Positions 37,212-46,880 are shown, counted from the first letter of the stretch. The stretch: DNA of 64,000 nt from Microcoleus sp. FACHB-672 (GCF_014695725.1 NZ_JACJOU010000019.1:186001-250000), one strand, 5' to 3'. The notes: generated by a model from the sequence alone, not told the origin. Translations and numbers: made by a program.

Positions 37212-37853
37212 ATGCTGGAAGTACAAAAGTCCCATAAGAAAATCGGATTTCGAGTTTCGGGTGAACTCGTTAAACAATTATATGATTGGGAATACTCAAT
37301 TGATGAAATGGTCTTTAAAGAACAATTAGCAACGGGTTCTTTCAAAGGAAGACTTTCAGTCCAAGGGTTTGTCTTAGAGATGATGCAACAGGCAGAGAAA
37401 GAGGGAGATATTTTGCCTTATTACGGGGCTGGTAGTAGTAGTGCCTGTGTCTATAAGTTTCGATTAAAAGGTTCTAAATGTAATTTGAGAGTTGAACAAT
37501 TATTAACAGGTGATACTTTAGATTTAGAGGTAGATATAAAGAAAGCAAATAGGCTTTTTCAAATAATAAGAGAGCCAGCCCTTCAGTTTTCCTTTTTGTC
37601 CCATGTGATGGATAAGAAACTTGACCACCCTTGGTCTGGAAAGCGAAATTCTACGTTGGTATGCCAGATTGCAGAGCAGGAATATCAGACTTTAACACAG
37701 TGGAAAAACTGGATGAACGAGCAAGCGCTTACACCCAGATATATTTATCGATTTACTCCAGTGAGCCTAGGTGCTCCCGGCGGGTTTGTCGCTAAAGTTG
37801 AAGATACGGAAACAGGTGAGATAATTGATCCTAATAACTACGATGATTGGTAA
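37212..37853 (+). CDS. unknown protein, 213 residues
   Basis: I do not recognise the family. The protein is soluble, without signal peptide or membrane segment, and rather basic in its first half. It has two blocks: FRVSGELVKQLYDWEYSIDEMVFKEQL at the start, and a second part with TLVCQIAEQEYQTLTQWKNWMNEQ and a C-terminus ending ETGEIIDPNNYDDW. The ATG (MLEVQKSHKK) lies about 10 bases after CAGGGAAG, a plausible ribosome binding site. It follows the RND pump gene by about 96 bases on the same strand. Its GC content is lower than that of the pump gene. A real gene is likely from length and start. Confidence 0.7.
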   Translation: MLEVQKSHKKIGFRVSGELVKQLYDWEYSIDEMVFKEQLATGSFKGRLSVQGFVLEMMQQAEKEGDILPYYGAGSSSACVYKFRLKGSKCNLRVEQLLTGDTLDLEVDIKKANRLFQIIREPALQFSFLSHVMDKKLDHPWSGKRNSTLVCQIAEQEYQTLTQWKNWMNEQALTPRYIYRFTPVSLGAPGGFVAKVEDTETGEIIDPNNYDDW

Positions 37854-38063
37854 GTTATCCCTCTTTTTTATTACTCTAGATAGAGCCAGTAACCTGAACT
37901 TTCAGCCCTTAGTTAAATCCTATGAACGCACCACATCGCATTATGCGAGGCAAGGCAAAATTAAAGGATTTTAAAGCGATCACAGCGAGGGATGTGTACT
38001 CAATTGCGGCAAATCGTTCACAGCCTAAAGGGGATTGATTGCCATGATTAATCCAGAAAAGTT

Positions 38064-38270
38064 TTAATACTTAAACCGAATCAGGACGGTTTGGTTTCCC
38101 TGATAGGCGGTATCACTTCCAGGCTGCGGTGAGAAAAACAACACCGGCACGGCCATGAGCAAAATGACTATGACGAAAATATGTGCTAACAGGTCAAACG
38201 TTGTAAAACCTTTGCTACCGGCTTTGCTGAGTTGAGAAAATAGGAATAAATTTAAAAGATAGGTATTCAT
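38064..38270 (-). CDS. small single-span membrane protein, unknown
   Basis: The 68-residue product has one strong membrane segment (HIFVIVILLMAVPVLFFSP) at about 30-48, a polar N-terminal part (SQLSKAGSKGFTTFDLL) and a short tail with positive charges at its end. AAGGA lies about 10 bases before the ATG. No family was recognised. It could be a small stress or photosynthesis-related membrane protein, but nothing in the neighbourhood shows which. Confidence 0.5.
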   Translation of the reverse strand: MNTYLLNLFLFSQLSKAGSKGFTTFDLLAHIFVIVILLMAVPVLFFSPQPGSDTAYQGNQTVLIRFKY

Positions 38271-38505
38271 AAGAAACTTTTCCTTGCTGACAGCGTCCCT
38301 GAATGTGGTTACTTATAAATTGACTCTATCTATTAATAAATTCCCTTAGTATTTTTACTACTCTTTAACAGTAGGTGGCTTGAGCGGGCTGCATTTTATC
38401 CGTAAAAACTATGCGTTAACTTTGTATCTCTTATTACATTTCCCTACTTAAGCGATTGTACTTATGATCTCAGGAGCCTGCGCTCTGCTATGAGATAAAC
38501 ATTTC

Positions 38506-39111
38506 ATGCTGATTTCATTTTTCTATGCAAGCCTGAAAGAGTGTTTTCCTGATGCCGGCACATCCGCGCCATCAGATTCGGTAGCCCTATCAGCACAACT
38601 CACTCAGCCATCGCCCACTCTTCCCCCAACAAAATCAAAAGTGTCAGCAAATCATGGTGAACGTAAAGGATGGAAATTCTTCATGCGTTACTTCGCATCC
38701 CCCTCCATTGCTGCCTATTTGCTTTTCAGTTTTTTAACACCGGCATCGGTTCTTTCTCATGCCGGCCACGGGGATGAATTTCACAGTGAATCGGAAGCCG
38801 CAACAACTGCTGAAAGCATTCAGGTAGATGCCCAAACCGTTAAACGCATGGGAATTCAGGTCAACCCGATTGTGCGGCAACCCCTGGATGTTGGCATTAA
38901 AACCACCGGCCAAATTGAAACCTTTCCCTGCCAACAAGTGGAAGTCACGGCACCGGCTGTAGGTAAGGTGGTGCAGCTATTGGTAGAACCGGGCAACGTG
39001 GTAGAAAAGAATCAAACTATTGCGATTTTGTCAAGTCATGAATTAACAGAACTGCGGGTTAATTCCTTGGAAAAACGGGCGGAGGCAGAAGGAAATATCA
39101 CGGATTGGTAA
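38506..39111 (+). pseudogene. 3'-truncated heavy-metal efflux adaptor (CusB/CzcB-like) remnant
   Basis: The frame gives up to 201 residues. From Met60 (MRYFASPSIAAYLLFSFL) there is a signal-like segment, a His-rich start of the mature part (SHAGHGDEFHSES), and the first adaptor beta strands and lipoyl half: VDAQTVKRMGIQVNPIVRQPL, VTAPAVGKVVQLLVEPGNVVEKNQTIAILSSHEL. It then stops at EAEGNITDW just as the coiled hairpin should begin. Family members are about 400-550 residues, so the hairpin, second lipoyl half and barrel domains are missing. The 410 bases downstream do not continue it in any frame. The true start is unclear; the first 59 codons may be untranslated. Confidence 0.75.
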
Positions 39112-39521
39112 AAATCACATTCTGAAAATGAAACTCAGTTTAAACATTTATTATTTGGCAGCCGATATATTTAAGGCGATTCGTGACAATAGACACAATT
39201 CCCTGGGGTAATTTTCTACCTTTAGAGAAAGAAGATCACGACTTTTTGCATTAATATTTAAGACAGGAGACAGGTTGAGCGTGTAATTCAGCCCAACAAC
39301 TGTGGCAAGAACATCTTTATCATCCAACGAGTTTTAACAAGTTCGTAAGAACTTAGCTTGAAAACTTTGAACCTATTTAGAAACCTCCTATTGATTTTAG
39401 ACTTTTATAATCCCTGAGCAGTTAGCTTTAAAATTACAAAAAATTTATAGTAGCCGGCCAAAACTTCACACTCAAACGTGAAATAAAAAACCATGCTTAA
39501 AGAAAAAGCAAGAATTATGGG
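39112..39521. other. noncoding stretch after the truncated adaptor
   Basis: There is no gene and no recognisable continuation of the adaptor. A short inverted repeat AAGTTC/GAACTT lies at 39339-39354. The end of the stretch contains the leader of the signalling gene at 39522. Confidence 0.4.
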
Positions 39522-42500
39522 ATGGAGACTAGCGGCATGACTGACGCAAGCGTAACCCTGAGAGCCACCGATGATATTCGTCTGGTGGTTCTTTCGATTG
39601 CCATTGTCATGCTCGCTTCCTACGCAGCACTGGCTCTGGCGCGAAGAATAACAGCATCCCAAGGGTGTAGCCGGCAACTATGGCTAGTGAGCAGTGCCTT
39701 CGCATTAGGAATTAGCCTTGGGTTGATGCCCTTGCTCGCTATGCTGGCGTCTCAACCGGCAATTTCCTTAAGCCATAATTTACCAGATGTCTTAATGCCG
39801 GCAGCCATAGCAATGCCGGCAGTGGTGGCGATTGCCAGTACCATCTTCTTCATTCTGGCACCGCTGGCATTCTTATTTAAGCGGCGTTTCAGTATCGAGA
39901 TTGCCCAAACTCAAGCACTACATCAAAGCGAAAAGCGCTTACGTGCCTTGTTGCAAAATACATCCGCCATTATCGCAACCCTTGCAGCCGATGGCACGAT
40001 TGACTACATCAGCGCCTCACTTAAACAGATTTTGGGTTATGAACCTGAAGATTGGCTGGGAAAAAAGGCTTTTGCCCTGGTTCATCCTGACGATGTCGGC
40101 TTCTGTGAACGTCTTTTAACGGAAGCATTGCTCGCTCCATCTACGAACATTGCGGCTGAGATTCGGTTGCGACACACAGACGGTTCTTGGCGAGATTTTG
40201 AAGTAATTGCAAATAACTTACTGGCTGAGCCGAGTGTAGCGGGGATTGTGACAACTTACCGCGAAATCACCTTTGGCAAACAGACAGAGGAAACCGTGAC
40301 GCGCCTTGCGGCAATCATAGAAGCGACGAGCGACTTCGTAGGCACCGCCAATTCCCAAGGAATTGCATTTTACATCAACCGGGCAGGCCGGCAGTTGGTA
40401 GGAATCGGCCAACAAGAAGATACCTCAAAGATCACCGTCGCCACCTATCACCCGCAATGGGCCGGTCAAATTATTTTAGAACAGGGAATTCCCGCTGCTA
40501 TCCGCGATGGAGTCTGGGCCGGTGAATCAGCGCTACAGAGTCGTGATGGGCGCATCATTCCGGTCAGCCAGTTAATCATCGCCCACAAAAAGCCAGATGG
40601 CAGCGTTGACTTTCTCTCTACCATCGCCCGTGACATCAGCCATCACAAGCGGATAGAGGCGGCACTGGCGCAGCGTGAACGATACTTGTGGGCGTTAGTG
40701 GAAGTTGAACGCCGGCTGCTGACCTTTAATGGCAGTTCCAGTTGCTACACGGGGCTGCTGACGCCCCTGGGGCTGGCTTCTGGCGCTAGTCGCATTTACG
40801 TGTTTGAGAACCATCGCTCTGAAACAGGCGGATTGCTGATGAGCCAGCGTGCAGAATGGTGTGCCGCAGGTATCCAGCCCGAACTTGACAATCCTGAACT
40901 GCAAAACCTTTCATACAACGATTTCTTCCCCCGGTGGGCCGAGTTTCTGGCACGGGGCGAAATCATTGCCGGCATCGTCACCGAATTTCCGGAATCAGAG
41001 CGTATTGTCTTAGAACCTCAGGGCATTCTTTCAATTCTCGTGTTGCCGATTACAGTTAATGGTGAGTTTTTTGGCATTATCGGGTTTGACAATTGTACTG
41101 AAGCGCGTGCGTGGGAGCCGGTGGAAGTGAACCTGCTGGCAGCAGCAGCATCAGCCATCTCCTTGGCGCAAGAGCGCAAACAGACAGAGCAAGAACTGCT
41201 CAAGACTCAGGAACGGTTGCAGCATTTGCTCAATACCAGTCCGGCAGTGATTTACAGCTGCAAGGCTGAAGGCAATTTTAGCCCAACGTTTATCAGCGAA
41301 AACGTGACGGCACAGATGGGCTTTGAACCTAACGATTTTCTAAATAATTTTAGCTTTTGGGCGAGCCGGCTTCACCCAGAAGATGCCCCCCGTGTGATGG
41401 CTGGGATGTCGTTTTTATTTGAAGCCGGTTTCCACTCCCATGAATACCGTTTCCGCTGCAAAGACGGACAGTATCACTGGATGCACGATGAACTGAAGCT
41501 AATTGTAGACGAGGCCGGCAATGTGGTGGAAATTGTCGGTTGTTGGCGAGATATCAGTGAGCGCAAACAGGCAGAGTCGGCACTCAAACAAGCCTATGAA
41601 GCGCTCGAAATGCGAGTTGAAGAGCGCACAACTGATTTAAGAAATGCCAACCAACAACTACAAAGGGAAATTGTTGAACGTCAGCGTTCCCAAGAAGAGT
41701 TACTCCGCACAACTGCTGAGCTGAAAGCTGTTTTTGAGGCGTTTCCCGACATTTACTTCCGGCTGCATTCAGATGGCACAATTATTGACTGCCACACACC
41801 GCAAAATGCTGATTGGCCTGAGTCACCCGCGCAATTAATTGGCAAGCGAATCCAAGATGTGATTACACCGAGCGCAGCGCAACAGTGTGCTGAAGCACTT
41901 GAGCAAGTTCTGGCAACAAAATCCTTAGTTGATGTCGAGTATTCGCGCCCTATTGAAAATGTAATAACAAGTTTTGAAGCGCGGTTTGTTCCCTTACTAG
42001 AAAACCAAATCCTTGTCATTGCTCGGAACATCACAGAACGTAAACAAGCTCAAGAAGAAATTGAAAAATCGCTGTCTCTGCTCCGCGCCACACTGGAATC
42101 AACGACAGATGGCATTTTTGTTGTGAATCTAGAAGGAAAAATAGAGAGTTACAATCAGAAGTTTTTAGAAATGTGGCAAGTCCCAACTTCTGTTATTACA
42201 GCGCCAGAACACGGCGTTGTCTTGAATTTTGTTCTCAAGCAGCTGGCAGATCCTCAAGGTTTTCTTTGCAGAGTTAAGGAACTGTACGCCACCCCAGAAG
42301 CCGAAAGCTATGACATTTTTGAATTCAAAGATGGTCGCATTTTTGAGCGCTATTCGCAACCGCAGCGAATCGCAGAAAATATAGTTGGTAGAGTCTGGAG
42401 CTTTCGGGATGTTACTGAGCGCAAGCGAGCAGAGGAAAAAATTCGCTATCAAGCATTGCATGATCTCCTGACTGGCTTACCGAACCGAATGCTATTTAAT

Positions 42501-43847
42501 GACCGGCTTGCCATTGCATTGGCTTCTAGCCAGCGTTCCGGGGGCATACTGGCTGTAATGTTTCTGGATTTAGACCGCTTTAAGGTAATCAACGATACCC
42601 TAGGTCATGCTGTTGGTGATCGCTTGTTAGAAGCTGTTGCTCTGCGATTGACAAGTTGTTTGCGTTCTGGCGATACAATTGCTCGTTGGGGAGGGGATGA
42701 ATTCACTTTGTTATTGCCTCAAGTCAGTTGTGTGCGAGATGCTGTTAAAATTGCCGAAAGAATCTTAGAAGCCTTAAAGCCAATTTTTGATCTAGAAGGC
42801 CACCAACTGCACATTACTAGCAGTATTGGACTTGCCTTTTATCCCAATGACGGCGAGGATGCTGAAACACTGCTCAAAAATGCAGATGCGGCGCTATATC
42901 GAGCTAAGGAGCAAGGACGAAATGCGTTTCAGCTTTATACGCCGGCTATCAATTCTAAAGGCTCGGAGTTGCTAGTTTTGGAACATAGCTTGCACCATGC
43001 TTTAGAGCGAGAAGAGTTTTTAATTTATTACCAACCTCTAGTGAATACGCTAACAGGAGAAATCGCTCAAATGGAAGCCTTGGTGCGCTGGCAGCACCCA
43101 ACTCAGGGCTTGATTTCTCCGGCAACCTTTATCCCGCTTGCTGAAGAAAATGGATTAATTATCCCCTTGTGCGAGTGGGTATTAAAGACTGCCTGCGCTC
43201 AAAATAAAGCTTGGCAGGATGCCGGTTTGCCCCCGATTGGGATTGCAATTAACCTTTCTGCTCGACAGCTTCAGCAACCGGATTTTGTGGAAACGGTTAG
43301 GCAAGTTTTATTAGAAACTGGGTTAAATGCTCAGTTTTTGGAGTTGGAAGTTACGGAAACTGTGGCAATGCAAAATATAGACGCGACTCAGTCCATTTTG
43401 CGAGAATTATATAAAATGGGGGTTCGCCTTTCTTTAGATGATTTCGGCATCGGTTATTCTTCGCTCAGTTATCTAAAAAAGTTTCCATTCCACACGATCA
43501 AAATTGACCAGTCTTTTGTTCGGGATCTGATTGCAAACTGTGATGATGTCGCGATTGTTACGGCAATTATTGCCTTGGGGTATGGACTGAATCTTCGGGT
43601 GGTGGCCGAAGGGGTAGAAACAGAACAATTAAAGGATTTACTCCGCAATTTGCAATGCCAATATATGCAGGGCTATTTTTTCAGCCGGCCTTTACCGGCA
43701 GAGGAAGCCACTCAACTGCTGCGAAACTTACAAGAGTCAGAATCTTCGCCTTCTTGGCGTGCGGAGGTTTCTAACAGCATTTACAACCCCTTAGGAGCAG
43801 TGGACGGGAGTTACCAAAATCTTATCAAGTTTGGTAATTACTCATAA
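39522..43847 (+). CDS. multi-sensor diguanylate cyclase/phosphodiesterase (membrane, PAS-GAF-PAS, GGDEF-EAL)
   Basis: This 1441-residue protein makes and/or breaks cyclic di-GMP. Residues 1-125 hold about three membrane segments that look like a shortened, degenerate MHYT sensor. Then come two PAS domains (about 140-375), a GAF domain (about 395-555), a third PAS (about 560-690), a short coil with ERTTDLRNANQQLQREIVERQRS, and two more PAS domains (about 725-965). GGDEF follows at about 975-1140, with the intact motif RWGGDEF and an inhibitory I-site RSGD five residues before it. EAL fills about 1150-1400, with MEALVRW, DDFGIGYSSLSYLKKFP, KIDQSFV and EGVET intact. Both enzyme domains look competent. 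It stands alone. Confidence 0.95.
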   Translation: METSGMTDASVTLRATDDIRLVVLSIAIVMLASYAALALARRITASQGCSRQLWLVSSAFALGISLGLMPLLAMLASQPAISLSHNLPDVLMPAAIAMPAVVAIASTIFFILAPLAFLFKRRFSIEIAQTQALHQSEKRLRALLQNTSAIIATLAADGTIDYISASLKQILGYEPEDWLGKKAFALVHPDDVGFCERLLTEALLAPSTNIAAEIRLRHTDGSWRDFEVIANNLLAEPSVAGIVTTYREITFGKQTEETVTRLAAIIEATSDFVGTANSQGIAFYINRAGRQLVGIGQQEDTSKITVATYHPQWAGQIILEQGIPAAIRDGVWAGESALQSRDGRIIPVSQLIIAHKKPDGSVDFLSTIARDISHHKRIEAALAQRERYLWALVEVERRLLTFNGSSSCYTGLLTPLGLASGASRIYVFENHRSETGGLLMSQRAEWCAAGIQPELDNPELQNLSYNDFFPRWAEFLARGEIIAGIVTEFPESERIVLEPQGILSILVLPITVNGEFFGIIGFDNCTEARAWEPVEVNLLAAAASAISLAQERKQTEQELLKTQERLQHLLNTSPAVIYSCKAEGNFSPTFISENVTAQMGFEPNDFLNNFSFWASRLHPEDAPRVMAGMSFLFEAGFHSHEYRFRCKDGQYHWMHDELKLIVDEAGNVVEIVGCWRDISERKQAESALKQAYEALEMRVEERTTDLRNANQQLQREIVERQRSQEELLRTTAELKAVFEAFPDIYFRLHSDGTIIDCHTPQNADWPESPAQLIGKRIQDVITPSAAQQCAEALEQVLATKSLVDVEYSRPIENVITSFEARFVPLLENQILVIARNITERKQAQEEIEKSLSLLRATLESTTDGIFVVNLEGKIESYNQKFLEMWQVPTSVITAPEHGVVLNFVLKQLADPQGFLCRVKELYATPEAESYDIFEFKDGRIFERYSQPQRIAENIVGRVWSFRDVTERKRAEEKIRYQALHDLLTGLPNRMLFNDRLAIALASSQRSGGILAVMFLDLDRFKVINDTLGHAVGDRLLEAVALRLTSCLRSGDTIARWGGDEFTLLLPQVSCVRDAVKIAERILEALKPIFDLEGHQLHITSSIGLAFYPNDGEDAETLLKNADAALYRAKEQGRNAFQLYTPAINSKGSELLVLEHSLHHALEREEFLIYYQPLVNTLTGEIAQMEALVRWQHPTQGLISPATFIPLAEENGLIIPLCEWVLKTACAQNKAWQDAGLPPIGIAINLSARQLQQPDFVETVRQVLLETGLNAQFLELEVTETVAMQNIDATQSILRELYKMGVRLSLDDFGIGYSSLSYLKKFPFHTIKIDQSFVRDLIANCDDVAIVTAIIALGYGLNLRVVAEGVETEQLKDLLRNLQCQYMQGYFFSRPLPAEEATQLLRNLQESESSPSWRAEVSNSIYNPLGAVDGSYQNLIKFGNYS

Positions 43848-43935
43848 TATAAGAGAACTGGGCTTACTTATAGCGATTTCGCTTTTCTTCAGGCTGCCCT
43901 CACTTAAACAGCAAAAAAACTTTCAAAAACACTTG

Positions 43936-45006
43936 TTAGCGCTTCAATTTAAAAACATCTGCAAAAACAGCATCCTTCTCAACTTTTCTTGGGGCATCCG
44001 GGGAATCATAAACCACTAAAAGAGAATTTGGTTGCCCCAAACAGGGAAAAAGTGCCAAGCCTTCAGCGTGATCTGCACCCAATATAAAAGGCAAATCGAA
44101 TAAGACTTCTAAGTGTCCCGAATCTTGGGAAAATAGTGTATTTCCTGAAAGCTCTAAGGCATTTTTTAACCGGAATACTCTCAGATTACCTTCTAGTTCC
44201 ATAGTGGGGCCGGCAAGAATGATTAAATCTTCGCCATCGATACACAATTCACGGACTCCTAAACCATTCATCTGCACAAAATGTTTTTTATACCGCTCAC
44301 CTTCTGAGCCGATTGCTTTTAAGGCTAAAATACCGGGGTTGGGTTCTTCAATTTCTATTTCTAAAATGATCGCCCAGCCTCGCAACACTGGCCCACGCAA
44401 CCCTATGAAAACTTTATCTCCGCGAACGGCTAATCCTTCGATATCAAACCCATTTTCTTTAGAGGGAATACCGGCTGCTATAAATGAACCAAGATGGCTA
44501 TCATTTTCCAATATAGTGAGCAATGAGTCGGTTTTTTGAAGGCATCCAGCCGTCAGTTTTTGTTCTGGGTTCTCTGGATGCGAACATGATTTAAATAATT
44601 GTTTGTCAAAAACCGGAATTCGACCGAGTAAGTAACGGTTTAACTCAGTTTTGACTTCGGCCAATCGCTGAATATCTTGTTCGGGTTCATTTCCCTTGGT
44701 TTTTTTACGCTTCGTACTGTGAGAACCGATAAACCAAAGATAGTGATTGGTATAATCCATCCCTTCAATATCGATTTCGTCTTTCTCATTAAAAAGCTCA
44801 ATAAAATCTCCAATAGCAAATCGCTTATGTTCTCCAAAGATACAGGGTTCAATCTGAGATAAACGCTCAATTGATGTTGTTTCATCAGAAGCCACCCATA
44901 AGCTCCCATCAGGGGTGAGAGCGGCTGCTGATAAATCTCCAATAATATCCGTAAATTCAGGCGCAAAGCGAAGTAAAACCCGACTCAGTAAAAAACCTTC
45001 TGCCAT
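43936..45006 (-). CDS. DUF3616-like protein
   Basis: The 356-residue protein matches what I know of DUF3616: an N-terminal DLSAAALTPDGSLWVASDETTSIERL, the block DEIDIEGMDYTNHYLWFIGSHSTKRKK, a middle FDIEGLAVRGDKVFIGLRGPVLRGWAIILEI, and a late ILGADHAEGLALFPCLGQPNSLLVVYDSP. Repeated EG(L/M) and W/F strand segments suggest a beta-propeller. There is no signal peptide. The biochemical role of the family is not established. It is transcribed alone on the minus strand and converges on the signalling gene. Confidence 0.85.
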   Translation of the reverse strand: MAEGFLLSRVLLRFAPEFTDIIGDLSAAALTPDGSLWVASDETTSIERLSQIEPCIFGEHKRFAIGDFIELFNEKDEIDIEGMDYTNHYLWFIGSHSTKRKKTKGNEPEQDIQRLAEVKTELNRYLLGRIPVFDKQLFKSCSHPENPEQKLTAGCLQKTDSLLTILENDSHLGSFIAAGIPSKENGFDIEGLAVRGDKVFIGLRGPVLRGWAIILEIEIEEPNPGILALKAIGSEGERYKKHFVQMNGLGVRELCIDGEDLIILAGPTMELEGNLRVFRLKNALELSGNTLFSQDSGHLEVLFDLPFILGADHAEGLALFPCLGQPNSLLVVYDSPDAPRKVEKDAVFADVFKLKR

Positions 45007-45162
45007 TGTAACTTTATCCTTAAAACTGTTAGAAAATTGTTGATAGTTACTGCTAGCATATCGAACAGCCAGCTTTTATAACCTATCCTTGGGTAGAGCT
45101 TTGAAAAAAACTTGCCAATTGAAAGTGGCTGCCGGAATATCTATCTTAAGAGGGATGTTAGC

Positions 45163-45616
45163 GTGAAGTATGAAAACGCCAAAGATTAGAAGCCGCAATT
45201 AGTAGAAATTCTCGCTCTATCTAGAGAGGTACAAAGCCGGCTTTCCCTATCGTTCGCAGAAGGCATTCGCATCTATCGAACACCACAGCAGTTTCCTGTG
45301 ATGATGCCGGTGGGGTTTGCCGGCTTGATAGACTAGCAAGAAACGATAATATCGATCACCCGTCAGCCAGTTAAACCCGCCTCTGATTTCCAGTTGCCGG
45401 TGAGCGAAGGCATCAAGCTGGTAGAAGCAATTCCCAATCCCCGCAAGGTTTCGGTCAACCGCTGCTGCGATCTTTACACTCACCCTGATCGCAAGCATCG
45501 GCATCCCTCCCGTAAACCCGACTCAACTGTTCGCTAAATGGCATCAAGTGCGGCAGGGATTGAATGTGTCTGGGTTAATGCTATCGCCTCTCAAGCCTTA
45601 CTGTCACTGGCTTTAA
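45163..45616 (+). pseudogene. decayed ORF with two stops and a frameshift, family unknown
   Basis: From a GTG at 45163 one frame reads protein-like sequence (KPQLVEILALSREVQSRLSL, then SFAEGIRIYRTPQQFPVMMP) with in-frame stops after about 8 and 58 codons. Near 45450-45475 the coherent frame shifts to one reading TAAAIFTLTLIASIGIPPV and FAKWHQVRQGLNVSGLM, which looks like a membrane segment followed by a soluble tail, and ends at TAA 45614-45616. The family was not recognised. Low confidence that it is a true former gene. Confidence 0.35.
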
Positions 45617-45654
45617 GAAAGTATAAAAAATGAATTTAAATCGATAATTTGTGC

Positions 45655-45660
45655 TATAAT
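45655..45660 (+). promoter_or_regulatory. -10 box of the rbp gene
   Basis: TATAAT at 45655-45660 is preceded by an AT-rich stretch without a good TTGACA. Transcription from here would give a leader of about 100 bases before the ATG at 45766. A GGAGAG ribosome binding site lies just before that ATG. Confidence 0.5.
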
Positions 45661-45765
45661 CCTGAGCGAGAAGTAAGTTCGGCGGCAGTGTTTGTTATTT
45701 TTTGTTGCAGGCGCATCTGCGGATCGAAATCTCTACACTATCTGATTTAAGTCTGGAGAGACTTT

Positions 45766-46083
45766 ATGTCAATTTATGTAGGCAACCTATCCTACAAAGT
45801 TACCCAAGAAGACCTAACAAGCGTTTTTGCGGAATATGGAACCGTGAAGCGAGTTCAACTCCCCACTGACCGTGAAACCGGCCGGATGCGGGGTTTTGGT
45901 TTTGTAGAAATGGAAACCGAAGCCGAAGAAACTGCAGCTATTGAAGCTTTAGATGGTGCGGAGTGGATGGGCCGCGATCTAAAAGTGAACAAAGCCAAAC
46001 CGCGTGAAGAAAACAAGCGGTCGGGTGGCGGCGGTGGCTGGGGAGATAAAAATCGCGGCGGATATTCTTCCCGACGTTATTAA
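45766..46083 (+). CDS. RNA-binding protein, RRM type with Gly-rich tail (Rbp)
   Basis: The 105-residue protein is one RNA recognition motif: RNP2 is IYVGNL (3-8) and RNP1 is RGFGFVEM (about 43-50). A short Gly/Arg-rich tail ([21 protein letters not shown]) follows, as in the cold-induced RbpA-type proteins of filamentous cyanobacteria. It binds RNA, probably as a chaperone in the cold. The ATG follows a GGAGAG site, and a -10 box lies about 105 bases upstream, leaving a long leader that may carry temperature control. rpsU follows on the same strand; that pairing is known from Anabaena. Confidence 0.94.
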   Translation: MSIYVGNLSYKVTQEDLTSVFAEYGTVKRVQLPTDRETGRMRGFGFVEMETEAEETAAIEALDGAEWMGRDLKVNKAKPREENKRSGGGGGWGDKNRGGYSSRRY

Positions 46084-46380
46084 GCTTTAGTCATAAAGCC
46101 TTCAAAGTAGTTAATTAGGTGAACTTCTTGCCAGGGTCATTCAGTTCCAGTCACTAGGTTTTACCTCAGTCTTACACTCAAAGCGCTGAGATTTGCTTAG
46201 AAATCTGGGGCGTCAGCGATCAAAGGCGATGAGTCTGCGCCGTTTAGCGCAAATTCAGCCATTGAAAGCCAAGCCAAGAACTGAATGACCTTGAATTTTT
46301 GTTCTATCCTATTTCGAGGTTTGATTCACTTGGGTGAATGCAATCATCCAACAATAGTTCAACGCTTAGGAGTAGACAGA

Positions 46381-46563
46381 ATGACCCAAATTATTCTGGG
46401 TGAAAATGAAGGAATTGAGTCAGCGCTGCGCCGGTTTAAGCGTGAAGTATCTAAAGAAGGCATTTTTGCTGATATGAAGCGCCAGCGTCACTTCGAGACG
46501 CCAATTGAGAAACGCAAGCGCAAAGCGATTGCCAGAAGGCGGAAGCGGCGATTTACCAGATAG
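46381..46563 (+). CDS. rpsU: 30S ribosomal protein S21
   Basis: The 60-residue S21 begins [20 protein letters not shown] and ends in a strongly basic tail ([16 protein letters not shown]), matching cyanobacterial S21 in length and sequence. The start was set at ATG 46381, with AGGAG eight bases upstream; the frame is open 32 codons further, but that part is not S21-like. It lies about 300 bases after rbp and may be co-transcribed. S21 binds the 30S platform near the anti-Shine-Dalgarno end of 16S rRNA. Confidence 0.95.
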   Translation: MTQIILGENEGIESALRRFKREVSKEGIFADMKRQRHFETPIEKRKRKAIARRRKRRFTR

Positions 46564-46625
46564 CGAACAGCACAAAATCGCAAATTACTGCAGCCATTTT
46601 CTCAAAATCTCATTTGACATCAAAA

Positions 46626-46692
46626 GTAGGGGCGAGTTTCGAGCGAGATTTAATCGTTAGAGTAAAAAGTGTATAGCTAAACCCGCCCCTAC
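46626..46692. repeat. inverted repeat, GTAGGGGCGAGTTT / AAACCCGCCCCTAC
   Basis: The arms at 46626-46639 and 46679-46692 pair with one mismatch around a 39-base loop. The left arm is repeated at 10183-10196. This is a dispersed palindrome class; it may also act as a terminator or stabiliser for rpsU mRNA. Confidence 0.7.
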
Positions 46693-46880
46693 CTCTCCAT
46701 ACGTAGATCCTTTGGTTTAACAATCCTGCACCGTAGAGAAGCATTGACAAGCCGTGACGCATCATCTCTAGTGCAGTGTAGATTGATATAATTAAAAGCT
46801 TGATGGAACCTCAAAACTCAAACGAGAACAAGTTCAAAAAGTTTCGCCTCATCTAGAAACTGTAATCGCTGAGTTTGGCC

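Noticed and set aside
37922-38038. 38-codon frame MNAPHRIMRGKAKLKDFKAI...
   Set aside because: It reads protein-like and basic, but no family is recognised and there is no clear ribosome binding site. It is too short to call.
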